In this document: positions 22,826 to 32,668 of the stretch, piece after piece
Layout of the letters: every line of letters starts with the position of its first letter
How positions within the stretch are numbered: position 1 is the first letter of the stretch
Source: Paracoccus shandongensis
GTDB lineage: Bacteria > Pseudomonadota > Alphaproteobacteria > Rhodobacterales > Rhodobacteraceae
DNA: 35,116 nt
Assembly (NCBI RefSeq): GCF_017315735.1
Contig: NZ_JAFLRK010000036.1
Coordinates: 1 to 35,116, forward strand
Direction of reading: 5' to 3'
Notes under the pieces: model-generated
The model's database searches: none
What the model was told of the DNA's origin: nothing
The model's input: only the letters and a program-made list of their open reading frames with translations
Translations under genes and position numbers: made by a program

Positions 22826-25217
22826 GCCGGAACACCCCCAGAAGTTGCGCGGGGGGCGTGCGCGACAGCCGCCATGCGGGCCACAGCGCCGCGATCGCCG
22901 CCGCCAGCAGGGTCAGCATTCCAAGCCGCAGGTAATCGAGCGGGAACAGATACATCGGAAGCCGCCAGCCGAAGGCCTCGACATTGACGATGGCCAGCAG
23001 CGCCCAGGCCAGCGCCAGTCCCAGCGGCAGCGCCAGCGCCCCGGTCAGCGCGGCCAGCACCAGGGCGCGCAGCAGATCCAGCGCGGCCAGCCTGCGCCGC
23101 GTCAGTCCCAGGGCCCAGACCGGCGCCAGTTGCGGCAGGCGCATCGCGGCCAGCGTCAGCAGGCTCATCAGGATGGCAAAGCCCGCGACCGCCAAGGTCA
23201 GCACGTTCAGCGCGGCGGTCACGGTGAAGGTCCGCTCGAAGATGGCGAGAGAGGCGGCCTTGACCGCCGCCTGGTCGATCATCGCGCCCTCTGCCACGCC
23301 GGCCTCGGTCCGCAGGCGATCGCGCAGGGCCTGGACGCGGCCAGGATCGACGCGCAAGCCGAACTGCTGCACGGCGGCATCCGGGAACAGGTCGCGAAAC
23401 AGCCCCTCGGCCAGGACGACCTGCCCGACCGGGTTGCCGTAGTCGCCATAGATGCCCAGCACCGGAAGGGTGGCGTCCGGCCTGCCTGAGGCCTGGCCCA
23501 GCGGGATCCCGGCGCCCAGGTCCAGCCCTGCCCGCCGATACATCTGTTCGTTGATCAGCGCGCCTTCACCCCGCGCCAGCCGGTCCCAGACATCGGGGAC
23601 CGCGCGCAAAAGCCGCCAGTTGTCGCGATAGGTGGCATGATCGCGCAGGCCCATGATCTGGGCAGGCATTCCGGCGACGGGGCGGTCCACGCTTGGCCGG
23701 GGCAGGATCGCATCGGCGTGCCGGGCGGCGACGGCGGCGATGGCGTCTGCCTGCGCGGGATCCTCGACCCGGACATAAAGCTCGGCCGCCAGCCGCTGGT
23801 CCAGGAAGCCGACAAAGGTCAGCCGGAACGAGGACACCATGGTCGAGACGCCCACATTGGCCGCCATGGCCAGCATCAAGGCCATCAGGGCCAGCGAAAG
23901 TCCCGGAACCTGCTGGCGCGTGTCGGCCCAGAACCACTGGGCCACCGGCGCCCTTGCGCGCCTTTCGGCCCCCGCCAGCAGCAGCGCCAGCACGGGGGGC
24001 AGGGCCAGCGCGCCGCCGATCAGCAGGGCCGCCAGCATCGCGAACCCGGCCAGAAGCCCTTGCCCCCGAATCGCCAGGACTGCCGCCACGGCCAGCAGCA
24101 AGCCCGCCGCCGCCGACTGTCTTCCCTGGCGGCGGGACATGCCAAGCGCGCGCGCATGCGCCCCGCCCAGCAGCGGCATCCGCGCCAGCGACCACAGCGC
24201 GCCGCTGGCGGCGACGGCCGTGCCGGCCAGCGCGATGGCCAGCCCCGACAGCCACCAGACCGGACGGAACGTCATCTGCCCCGACACCTCCGCCCCATAA
24301 AGCCCGCGCAGGGTGGCCGCCACATCGGGCAGCAGGGCCGCCGCGACGACATAGCCCAGGGCCACGCCGATCATGCCCGCGACAAGGGCCAGCACCGCCA
24401 GTTCCACGGCCATCAGCGCGACCAGCCGCCGCAGCGGCGCGCCCAGGGCCCTGAGCGTGCGCACCATGGGGCGACGTTGCTCGAACGCCAGTCCGATGGC
24501 GCCATGCACGATGAACAATCCCACCGCAAAGGACAGCAGGCCAAAGGCGGTCAGGTTCAGGTGAAAGCTGTCCGTCAGGCGCGACAGGTCGCTGTCGCCG
24601 CGGGGCGAGACCAGCGTCAGGCCGGGGGACACCTCGGCCAGCGGACGGCGGGACAGGGGCTGTCCGGCAAGCACGATCAGGCGGTCGATTTGGCCCGGCC
24701 GGTCCAGCAGGCGCTGCGCCAGCCCGATGTCGGTGACGGCCGTGCCGGGCGCCACATTGGGGGCAACAATGCGCTGCGCGCCGGTATCATGCAGGCGGGC
24801 AAGGGTTTCCTTGCGCGCGAAGACCTGCCCCGGGGCCGACAGGAAGGCCCCCAGGTCGGCGCCGCTTGCGGGGCTGACCGGAACCAGGTCGCCCGGGGCC
24901 GTCAAGGGCTCCAGCCCGATGATCCGCACCGGGCCCAAGCGCCCCTCGACCACGGGCGAGACCATCCAGCCCGCCCGCCGCAGCGCGACATAGATGTGCT
25001 GGGGGATCGCCCCGCCGCCCTTGGCGGTGATCTGCGCGAACCGGCCTTCGCCCAGGGTCGCGGCGGCGGCCCCATAGCTGGCCCGCGCCTCGGCATTGAT
25101 CGCCTGCACGCCGGACCACAGGGCCGTCGCCAACGCGAGGCCCACCAGCAGCGTCAGCAGTTGCAGGGGATTGCGCCGCCAGTGGGACGCCAGCGCGGAC
25201 AGGATGGCGCCGGTCAT
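22815..25217 (-). CDS. FtsX-type ABC transporter permease, 800 aa
   Basis: This is a long permease with a MacB/LolC-E-like plan. A first helix is near 19-41. A large periplasmic part follows, then three helices with EQRRPMVRTLRALGAPLRRLVALMAVE (the FtsX coupling-helix area), WLSGLAIALAGTAVAASGALWSL, and a block of several helices around 365-450. A second periplasmic region follows, and a second FtsX unit at the C-terminus (MRLPQLAPVWALGLTRRRLAALDLLRALVLA and WPAWRLSRTPPAQLLG). Duplicated FtsX domains with big periplasmic loops are typical of transporters that move lipids, lipoproteins or peptides out of the membrane rather than importing solutes. It overlaps both neighbours (4 nt with the ATPase, 11 nt with the lipocalin-like gene), so the three form one coupled unit. 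Confidence 0.88.
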   Translation of the reverse strand: MTGAILSALASHWRRNPLQLLTLLVGLALATALWSGVQAINAEARASYGAAAATLGEGRFAQITAKGGGAIPQHIYVALRRAGWMVSPVVEGRLGPVRIIGLEPLTAPGDLVPVSPASGADLGAFLSAPGQVFARKETLARLHDTGAQRIVAPNVAPGTAVTDIGLAQRLLDRPGQIDRLIVLAGQPLSRRPLAEVSPGLTLVSPRGDSDLSRLTDSFHLNLTAFGLLSFAVGLFIVHGAIGLAFEQRRPMVRTLRALGAPLRRLVALMAVELAVLALVAGMIGVALGYVVAAALLPDVAATLRGLYGAEVSGQMTFRPVWWLSGLAIALAGTAVAASGALWSLARMPLLGGAHARALGMSRRQGRQSAAAGLLLAVAAVLAIRGQGLLAGFAMLAALLIGGALALPPVLALLLAGAERRARAPVAQWFWADTRQQVPGLSLALMALMLAMAANVGVSTMVSSFRLTFVGFLDQRLAAELYVRVEDPAQADAIAAVAARHADAILPRPSVDRPVAGMPAQIMGLRDHATYRDNWRLLRAVPDVWDRLARGEGALINEQMYRRAGLDLGAGIPLGQASGRPDATLPVLGIYGDYGNPVGQVVLAEGLFRDLFPDAAVQQFGLRVDPGRVQALRDRLRTEAGVAEGAMIDQAAVKAASLAIFERTFTVTAALNVLTLAVAGFAILMSLLTLAAMRLPQLAPVWALGLTRRRLAALDLLRALVLAALTGALALPLGLALAWALLAIVNVEAFGWRLPMYLFPLDYLRLGMLTLLAAAIAALWPAWRLSRTPPAQLLGVFRHER

Positions 25218-25864
25218 TCCAGGCGCCCCGCGTGCAGGTGCAACCGGCGCGGCAGGCGCGCCGCCAGCCGTTCGGAATGGGTCACAAGGATCAGGCCCGC
25301 GCCGGCATCGCGGACCAGGTCGTGCAGCATGGTCATCACCGTGTCCGCCGTGGCCTCGTCCAGGTTGCCGGTCGGTTCGTCTGCCAGCACCAGGTCGGGC
25401 CGGGGCGCAAGCGTCCGGGCGATCGCCACCCGCTGCTGCTGGCCGCCGGACAGTTGTTCGGGGTATTTGTGCAGATGATCGGCCAGCCCCAGGCGATCCG
25501 CCAATCCCCGTGCCCGGTCCGCGTCATGGCGTCCCGCAAGCCGCGCCTGGAACGCGATGTTCGCCGCCACCGTCAGCGAGGGGATGAGGTTGAACTGCTG
25601 AAAGATCACGCCCACGGTGCCGCGCCGAAGGCCCGCGCGCCCCGCATCGTCAAGCCGCGTCAGATCCGTGCCGTCGATCGCCACCACGCCGCTGTCGGCC
25701 GTGTCCAGCCCGCCGATCAGATGCAGCAGCGTGCTTTTGCCCGAACCTGACTCGCCTGTCAGGGCCAGCATCCCGCCCCGCTCCAGTTCAAGGGACACGC
25801 CACGCAGCACCGCCGCTGTGGCGCCCGGATAGGTCTTGGTGACGTCGCGAAGGCTCAGCAGCAT
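25214..25864 (-). CDS. ABC transporter ATP-binding protein, LolD/MacB type
   Basis: A 216-aa ATPase starting at 25864, with AAAGGACA before the ATG; the frame extends further but without similarity. Walker A GESGSGKS (37-44), Q-loop GVIFQQFNLIPSLTVAANI (85-103), signature LSGGQQQR (138-145), Walker B LVLADEP (158-164) with GNLD, and H-loop THSE are present. IFQQFNLIPSLTV and ADEPTGNLD are the hallmarks of the LolD/MacB/FtsE branch. It drives the FtsX-type permease whose start overlaps its stop. The role is probably extraction or export of a lipid-like or lipoprotein substrate handled by the AttH-like protein. Confidence 0.92.
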   Translation of the reverse strand: MLLSLRDVTKTYPGATAAVLRGVSLELERGGMLALTGESGSGKSTLLHLIGGLDTADSGVVAIDGTDLTRLDDAGRAGLRRGTVGVIFQQFNLIPSLTVAANIAFQARLAGRHDADRARGLADRLGLADHLHKYPEQLSGGQQQRVAIARTLAPRPDLVLADEPTGNLDEATADTVMTMLHDLVRDAGAGLILVTHSERLAARLPRRLHLHAGRLE

Positions 25865-25998
25865 CGGGTGTCCTTTGCACAAACAGATAAGCCGCGACGG
25901 GCCGGGGAAAAGGGGCTGCGTGGGCAGCTTGCCAGCCGCGATCCCTTCGCCGCCTTCACGTCCCGGCCGGCAACGGCAAGCATCCCCGGGGCCGCCCG

Positions 25999-27009
25999 CT
26001 AGCGATGCGGGATGGTCAGCTTGACCCGCAGGCCTTCTGGCCGATAGTCCAGCTCCGCCCGCCCGCCCAGGTCGTATTCCGTGGCAAAGCGGATCATCCG
26101 GGTGCCAAAGCCCGTTTGCCTTGGGGGCGAGACCCGGGGCCCGCCTTCTTCCTCCCAGCAAAGCAGGGTGGCCGGGCCGTTCTTGTCGTCCGCGACCTCG
26201 GACCAGTCGATCGACAGCCGCCCTTCCGGCACCGACAGCGCCCCGTATTTCAGCGCGTTCGTGGCCAGTTCGTGCAGGATCATGCCAAGCGACATCGCCT
26301 GCTTGGGCAAAAGCGCCACGCCCGGCCCTGCCGCCAGCGACAGCCTGCCCATGCCGCCGCGATAGGGCGCCATGACCGCCCCCACCAGATCCCGAAGCGT
26401 CCCCGAGGCCCCGGTCCGCGACACCTCCAGGGACCGGCCCAGGGCCTCGAAGCGTCCCAGGAAGTCATCGCGGTATGCCTCGGCGCTGCGTCCGCTGACG
26501 GCGGTATGGGCGGCAAGCGCGCGGGTCACGGCCATCAGGTTCTTGATCCGGTGATCCAGTTCGCCGATCAGGATGTCCTTCTCCTCCTCGACGCGGCGCC
26601 GCTCGGTGGCGTCCACGATCGACAGCAGCAGGATGCGCCTGCCATGCTCGGGATGCTGCAAGCGTTGCGCGCTGACCAGCATGGTGCGCAAGCCGACCCG
26701 CGGGAAATCCGCCCGCACCTCGTGGTCGATGATCGCGGCGCTTTTCGGAATGACATCTTCCAGAAGCCCGCGCAGTTCCGGGATGTTCCACTGGCCATTC
26801 CCCAGGTCCGGGAAGGGCACGCCGATGGTATCGTCCCCGCTGGTCTGGAAGGTCCGGTAGAAGGCGGGATTGGCGCTGATGACCGTCAGGTCGCCGTCCA
26901 GCACCAGAAGCGGATCGCGCAGCGTGTTCACGATGCCGATCGCCTGGACATGCGACCCGCGCAACAGGCGGTAAAGTTCATCAAGATCCAATCGCGCCTC
27001 CAGGAACAT
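25999..27009 (-). CDS. PAS-HWE histidine kinase
   Basis: A 336-aa soluble sensor kinase. A PAS domain covers about 22-135 (LRDPLLVLDGDLTVISANPAFYR and GRRILLLSIVDATERRR). The HWE kinase core follows: phospho-acceptor H153 in ELDHRIKNLMA, N-box HELATNALKYGA (246-257), the W-x-E motif W285-E-E287 in LLCWEEEGGP, and GFGTRMI (300-306). The name-giving His and W-x-E residues are all present. There is no membrane segment, so the signal is cytoplasmic. The ATG at 27009 is used; an upstream TTG at 27072 is possible, and neither has a clear ribosome binding site. It lies 264 bp after a receiver-only gene. HWE kinases of this class often phosphorylate PhyR or single-domain receivers in the general stress response. 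Confidence 0.88.
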   Translation of the reverse strand: MFLEARLDLDELYRLLRGSHVQAIGIVNTLRDPLLVLDGDLTVISANPAFYRTFQTSGDDTIGVPFPDLGNGQWNIPELRGLLEDVIPKSAAIIDHEVRADFPRVGLRTMLVSAQRLQHPEHGRRILLLSIVDATERRRVEEEKDILIGELDHRIKNLMAVTRALAAHTAVSGRSAEAYRDDFLGRFEALGRSLEVSRTGASGTLRDLVGAVMAPYRGGMGRLSLAAGPGVALLPKQAMSLGMILHELATNALKYGALSVPEGRLSIDWSEVADDKNGPATLLCWEEEGGPRVSPPRQTGFGTRMIRFATEYDLGGRAELDYRPEGLRVKLTIPHR

Positions 27010-27130
27010 GGCAAGGCAGGGTTGCAGACGGCCCGTCCGGCTGGACAGGTCTGGACCGATCCAAGGTTTCAATGACCCGGACCATAGGCCCGGTTTTCGG
27101 TCTTGGCCATTGCGGATCCAGGACTTGCCG

Positions 27131-27201
27131 CCCTTGCCGGATCATGACCGGGGGAATGAACATCCGGCCGCCATGAACAGGGCGGCCCCGGCGGGCAAGG
27201 G
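27131..27201 (-). promoter_or_regulatory. Nested inverted repeats in the gap between receiver and second kinase genes
   Basis: CCCTTGCC (27131-27138) pairs with GGCAAGGG (27194-27201) and encloses GGCCGCC (27166-27172) paired with GGCGGCC (27181-27187). No T run follows on either strand. The 264-bp gap has no supportable gene. The structure may end the upstream transcript with help, or shape the leader of the second kinase. Confidence 0.35.
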
Positions 27202-27273
27202 CCAGGGTGAACCGTCGGCTGTTCGACATGCAGACCCGGGCCCGGCCTTGCGACACCACCCGCGTGCGAAAGC

Positions 27274-27657
27274 TCACCCCCGCCTTGCCGAAGCAAGGCG
27301 GCGCACGGAGACGGGCTTTTCGGTCAGCGGCACGTCGGCATAGGCGGGCGGGATGGCCCGGATGTCGTAGCCCGTGGCGAAAAGGAAGGGGATGCCCATC
27401 TGGCGCAGAAGGTCGGCTATGGGCCAGGCCATCTCGCCTTGCAGGTTGATGTCGAGGATGGCGAGGCAAGGCGCAGGCCCGGCCCGCAGCAAGGCCAGCG
27501 CCCTGGCCACGGTGGGCGCCGGGCCCAGGACTTCGGCGCCTTCGCGTTCCAGTTCCTCGCGCAGGTCTTCGGCCAGCATGTATTCGTCCTCGACGACAAG
27601 GACAGGCCGGCCCCGGATCGAGGACCAGGGTTCCCCCGGCGGGATCATGTCAGGCAT
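27274..27657 (-). CDS. Receiver-only (CheY-like) response regulator
   Basis: A 127-aa single receiver domain. VLVVEDEYMLAEDLREEL has the acidic pair E23-D24; the phospho-acceptor is D69 in LAILDINLQGEMAWPIADLL. FLFATGYD supplies T95-G-Y, and K114 lies in LTEKPVS. No output domain is present. With the start at 27657 it overlaps the giant kinase stop by 8 nt; an ATG at 27648, with GAGG upstream, leaves 1 bp. Either way the two genes are translationally close, so this receiver is the probable direct phosphoryl target of that kinase. It shares the D-I-N-L and T-G-Y-D style of the receiver at 5174-5737. Confidence 0.9.
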   Translation of the reverse strand: MPDMIPPGEPWSSIRGRPVLVVEDEYMLAEDLREELEREGAEVLGPAPTVARALALLRAGPAPCLAILDINLQGEMAWPIADLLRQMGIPFLFATGYDIRAIPPAYADVPLTEKPVSVRRLASARRG

Positions 27658-30600
27658 CCTCGTCCTGTGGCAAGGGGCCTTTCCCGGCATGGTTGGACGA
27701 GAGAGGCAGCGTGATCGTGCAACGCACGCCCTGGGGGGTCAGTTCATAGGCCGTCTCGGCCTGAAGCTGATAGGGCAGCGCCCGCTCGATCAGTTCGCGC
27801 CCATAGCCGTGCCGGGCCCCCGCGCCCTCGGGCCCGGCCAGCGCCACCCCGCTTTCGCGCCATTCGACCCGCAGCCGCCGCGTGCCCTCCGGTCCGGGAA
27901 CCAGGGCCCACGCGATGTCCAGCCGCCCCTCGGGCCGGGACAGCGCCCCGTATTTCAGCGCGTTGGTCGCAAGCTCGTGCAGCCCCAGGGCCAGCGTCTG
28001 CACCTGAGAGGACCGCAGCCGCAGGCCCCTGGGGCCGCGAAGGCTGACCTGCGGGCCGTGGTCGTGCCCGTCGATCACGCCGTGGCCCTTCAGTTCGGTG
28101 CGGATGAGTTCGTCGAAGGTGATGCGGTCGCCCTCGCTCAGCCGGGACAGAAGCCCGTTGACCCGCGCCAGCGCCCCCAGCCGGTCGCGGATGCGGCCCC
28201 CGAAGTCCTCAAGCGAGGTCGATCCCTCCAGCGTCCTGTTGGTCACGCTTTGCACCACGCCCATGAGGTTGCGGGTGCGGTGCTGAAGCTCAAGGACCAG
28301 CACATGCAGCCGCTCGGCGGCGGCCTGTTCGTCGGTGGCATCGTGGCCCACGCCGCCGATGCGGGCGACCCGCCCGTTCTTGTCGCGGATCGGGAAGTCG
28401 GTGTTGCGCAGCAGCCGCACCTCGCCATCGGACGGGCGGGTGATCCGGTACTCGAAGGTGACACGCTCGCCCGCCCGCGCCTTTTCGATCTCGGCCCGCG
28501 CCCGGTCCCGGTCCTCGGGCACCACCAGGTCCAGCCAGTTGCGCATGGTGTCGCCGCGCAGCGCCTCGTCGCGGCTCAGGCCGTAGATGTTTTCGAAGGC
28601 AGGGCTGAGATAGGTCCATTGCAGCGTGTCCGCGTCCCGGATCCACAGCACGTCCGACGACGCCTCGCCGAAGGACCGCAGCCGCTCCTCGCTTTCGCGC
28701 AGGGCGGCCTGGGCGCGGGCGCGCTCCACCTCCGACCAGCAGCGCTCGGCGATGCCCTGGGCAAGCGCCACGTCCCTTGGCGTCCAGTGGCGCGGCGCGT
28801 GCTGGTTGACGGCCAGCGTGCAGCGCAGTCGCCCCCCAGAAGCACCGGCACGGCCAGGTCGGCGCCGATCGAAAGCTGGACATAGCCCGCCTTGACCTCG
28901 GGCGGAAGGCGCGGGTCGGCCTGCGTGTCGCCGACCACGACCGGCAGGCCCGCGCGGTGCAGCGATGACAGCGGCTCCCAGGCGTCCACGGGGAACCGGC
29001 CCGCGATGACGGGCACGCCAGGTACATGGACCGAGGCGCCGATGACATAGTCGCGCGTCGCCTGGTCGATTTCCGCCCAATAGGCGCGCTCCACCCCCAG
29101 CGTCTCGGCCACCAGCCGGCAGGCGGCCTGGGCCACGGCCTGCGGATCGACAAGTTCGCGCACCGCGTCCGAAAAGCGGACCATGAAGGCGTTGTGTTCG
29201 TCCCTTTCGCGCAGCGCCGCCTCGGCGCGGGCGCGCTCGACCGCGGCCCAGGTGCGTTCTGCCGTTTCCCGGGCCAGGGCGACGGCCTTGTCCGGCCAGG
29301 ACCGGATCGCCGTGTCGCCCACCAGCAGCGTGGCCACCAGCCGCCCATCCTTGACCAGGGGCACCCCCAGCATCGACCGGAAGCCCAGGGCGGTGTAGCG
29401 CCCGCGGATGCGCGGGCTCAGCAGCTCGAAGCCGGCATAGTCCGGGGCGTCGAGGATCTCGCCGGTCCGCAGCAGGTCCAGGAACTCGGGGACATCGGAC
29501 ACGTCATGCTCTCCGGCAAGCGAGGGCAGCCCCTCGCGCGTGGCGTCGCGCAGCACGCGCGCCATCGTGCCCGCCTCGTTCCACTCGACATAATAGCACC
29601 AGCCCGCATCCAGCTCCTCGCGCAGCAGCGTCGTCGCGGCCGCCTGGATCCTGGCCGGGTCGGCAAGCGGGCGCAGCGCGTCCGAAAGCCTCAGCAGGAA
29701 GGCCTGGCGGGCCTCGCTTTCGCGCAGCGCCTGTTCGGCGCGCTTCTGGGCGGTGGTGTTCTGATAGACCAGGGCGACCCGGTCGGGCCCCACGGGCGTG
29801 GCGTTCGCCCGGAACCACATCCCCAGCGTCGGGTGATAGTGCTCGGACTCCTTCGGGGTGCCAGAGGCCAGGACGGCCTCGAAGTCGTCCACCCAGACCT
29901 TGGTTTCCTCGGCCGAGATCATCTCGGACATCCGCCGCCCGACCGTGTCCTTGGCGTTCCAGCCGACCAGCCGTTCGACGGCGGGATTGAGTTCGAGGTA
30001 GCGCAGATCCACGGCGCGGCCCTCCTCGTCGCGGATAAGCTCGTTGACGACAAAGCCTTCATCCATCGTCTCGAACAGCGTGCGATAGCGGGCCTCGCTT
30101 GCCCGCAGCGCGGCCTCGGCCCGCGCCTGCTCCATCGCCGCCCAGGTGCGCTCGGCCGCCTCCTCGACCAGCGCGACCTCGCCCGGCGTCCAGCGGCGCG
30201 GCCGCGACGACACCGCCATGAGGGACGCAAGCGGGCTTTTCTCTCCGCGCCGCAGGGTCGAGGCCAGCATGGCGCGCATCCCCAGGGCGCCGCTGTTCGC
30301 CCGCTCGGCCTCGGAAAGGCCGCGCCGCTCGAAATCGTCGGCCACGACGAAGGTGCCGTGGCGCACCTGGTCATAGGCTTCGGGAAAGTCCGACAGGCGG
30401 ACCCGGGCCGGAAGGGGCGGCACGCTGTCATTGCCCACCTGATAGGGGAACACCGCCTCGTCATCGTCGGGACGATAGACGGTGATGTAGCAGCGGTCGA
30501 GGCCCATGTGGTCGGCCAGCATCCCGATGGCGCGGTTCGCAACCGCGTCCATGTCCGGTTCCGCCCGCAGGGCATCCGAGAACCTGAGCAGGAACGCCTG

Positions 30601-32631
30601 CCGCGCCTCGCTGTCGCGCAGAACCGCCTCGGCCTGCTTGCGGGCCGTGATGTTGTCGTAAAGCACGACGAACTGGTCGGTTCCCTCGAAGGGCGCCATG
30701 TCGAAGGAAAACCATCGTCCCGTGTCGGCCACGAAGCGTTCGATGCGCTCGGGCCGGCCGGTTTTTACGACGCGCTCGGCCATCTCCAGCCAGAACGGTT
30801 CGATGGCCGGGAAGATCTCGCTGGCCAGGCGGCCGATCGCCTTGGCCCGGTCAAAGCCGGTCTGCGCCTCGTAGGCGGGGTTGAGATCCAGGTAACGCGC
30901 GTCGATGACGCGGCCGGTCCCGTCGCGCACAAGCTGGTTGATGGCAAGCCCCTGGCTGACGGCGTTGAACAACGAGCGGTAGCGCGCCTCGCTTTCCCGC
31001 AGCGCCGCTTCCGCGCGTTTCCGGTCGTCGATGTCGATGTTCAACCCAAGCCACTTCCCGATATGCCCGCCCGCGTCCATCATCGGCGCGGCGCGGACGT
31101 TGGTCCAGCGCCATCCGCCGCCCGGCGCGCGAAGCCGGAATTCGGCGTTCACCAGCCCCCGCGCGGCGACCGCCTCGCGCCATTGCCGCTCGGCATGGGG
31201 GCGGTCGTCGGGATGGACCGCGTCCAGCCAGCCGTGGCCCAGCCACTCCTCGGGCGTCTGGCCGGTATAAGCCCGCCAGCTTGGGCTGTCGGCGACGACG
31301 ACGCCCGCAGCATCGGTTTCCCACACCACCTGCGTCAGGCTCTCGATCAGCAGCCGATGGCGTGCCTCGCTTTCGCGCAGGACCCTCTCGGCCTCGCGGC
31401 GGGCGGTCACGTCCTGGAACAGGATGGCGACACGCCCCGGCGCCTTTGGCGCGCCGTCCCGGGGCGCCTCGTCCGCGTCCGCCATGGGCAGGACCTGGAC
31501 ATCGTACCACCGCCCAAGCGGCGCGACGTGGTATTCCAGACGCTCGGCCATCCCGGTGCGCAGGACACGGTCATAGATCTCCAGCCAGCAGGCCTCGCCG
31601 CCCGGCAACGCCTCGCTCCGAAGCCGCCGGTCGAAGCCGGGCGCGCCGGTCAGCCGCAATGCGGCGGGGTTGCCTTCCAGGTAAAGGGCGTCCACGGGCC
31701 TGCCTGCGGCGTCGCGGATCAGATCGGCGATGACGAAGCCCTCGTCGATGCTCTCGAAAAGGCGGCGATACCTGGCCTCGCTCGCGCGCAGCCGCGCCTC
31801 GGCGGCCTTGCGGGCCGAGATGTCGCGCCAGAAGACCGCAAGCCCCTCGGGCACCGGATAGGCCCGCATCTCGAGCCAGGTCTCGCCGCCGCCCGGCCAC
31901 CCGTAGCGGTGTTCCAGCGTCACCGGCACCCGGTCCGCCATGGCGCGCTTCAGGAACCGGCCAAGCTCTGTCTCCTCGGTGCCCGGATAAACCTCCCAAT
32001 GGGTGCGTCCGACGATCCGTGCAAGGGGACGCCCGTCCAGCCGCAGCGCCTCGGCGTTCTGCGCAAGGATGCGGAAGTCGTGGTCCATCAGGCCGAAGGC
32101 CTCGTCCATGCCGTCAAGCACGTTGCGCAGCCGCGCCTCGTTCTCGCGCAGCGCGGCCTCGGCCCTCAGCCGGGCGCCCACCTCGACAAAACTCGCAAGC
32201 ACCGCAAGCACGCCGCCCGCGCCATCCCCCACGGGCACAAGCGTCGCGTCGAAGACTTCGCCCCCGTCCCCCGTGACGGCAAGCGGCATGGCCCGCGCCT
32301 CTCCCGGCTCGCCCGCGAAGGCGCGGTCATAAAGGTCCGCCACGGCCGGATAGCTGGGAAAGGCCTGCGGCAGGGACAGGCCAAGAAGGTCCGCCGCGCG
32401 GGGCCCATAGAGTTGGGCGGCGGCGTCGTTGAAAAGGAAGGTCCGGCCCGGCCCCACGGCCAGCGCGGCGGGGCGCGGATCGGCCAGCATCATCTCCACC
32501 GCGATACGCAGCCGCTCGGGCCAGGTTCCGACGGATCCCAGCGGCGTGGCGCTCCAGCGGTACCTGCGGACAAGGCGGGCCATGTCGCCCTTGCCTGGGG
32601 GCCAGGAAGGGCCGGGGTCGCGCAGGGTCAT
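27650..32631 (-). CDS. Giant multi-PAS/GAF HWE histidine kinase, interrupted by a frameshift
   Basis: GGAGG before the ATG at 32631 fixes the start. Reading continues in one frame for 1267 residues; the gene then carries on in the -1 frame to 27650. One extra G would give a continuous 1660-aa protein. Approximate order: PAS (60-150), PAS (165-275), PAS (285-412), PAS (425-540), PAS (550-668), GAF (680-835), PAS (848-965), GAF (978-1130), GAF (1145-1305, containing the frame break), PAS (1315-1437). The HWE core comes last, with H1451 in ELQHRTRN, HELATNALKYGA (1552-1563) and W1591-R-E1593. No membrane helices are seen, so it is cytoplasmic. Without correction the product stops at 28576 after about 1351 residues and has no kinase domain. 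A receiver gene is coupled downstream and a consensus EcfG promoter lies upstream. Confidence 0.88.
28832..28837 (-). other. Frame-change site: run of six G in the giant kinase gene
   Basis: On the coding strand the codons CTG-GGG-GGC-GAC are followed by out-of-frame sequence, while the -1 frame from the same run reads G-G-R-L-R-C-T-L-A-V-N, a natural continuation of the GAF domain. The local pattern G-GGG-GGC has the X-XXY-YYZ form of a -1 slippery site. It could equally be a one-base deletion in a homopolymer or a read error. Confidence 0.85.
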
Positions 32632-32668
32632 CGGCCAGCCCTCCGAAGGCGAAGCAGGGAGCCTAGTG

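Noticed and set aside
28576..29080. Two separate overlapping kinase genes instead of one frameshifted gene
   Set aside because: The downstream frame has no credible start before residue-level GAF similarity resumes exactly at the G6 run, and one base restores a continuous protein of 1660 residues.
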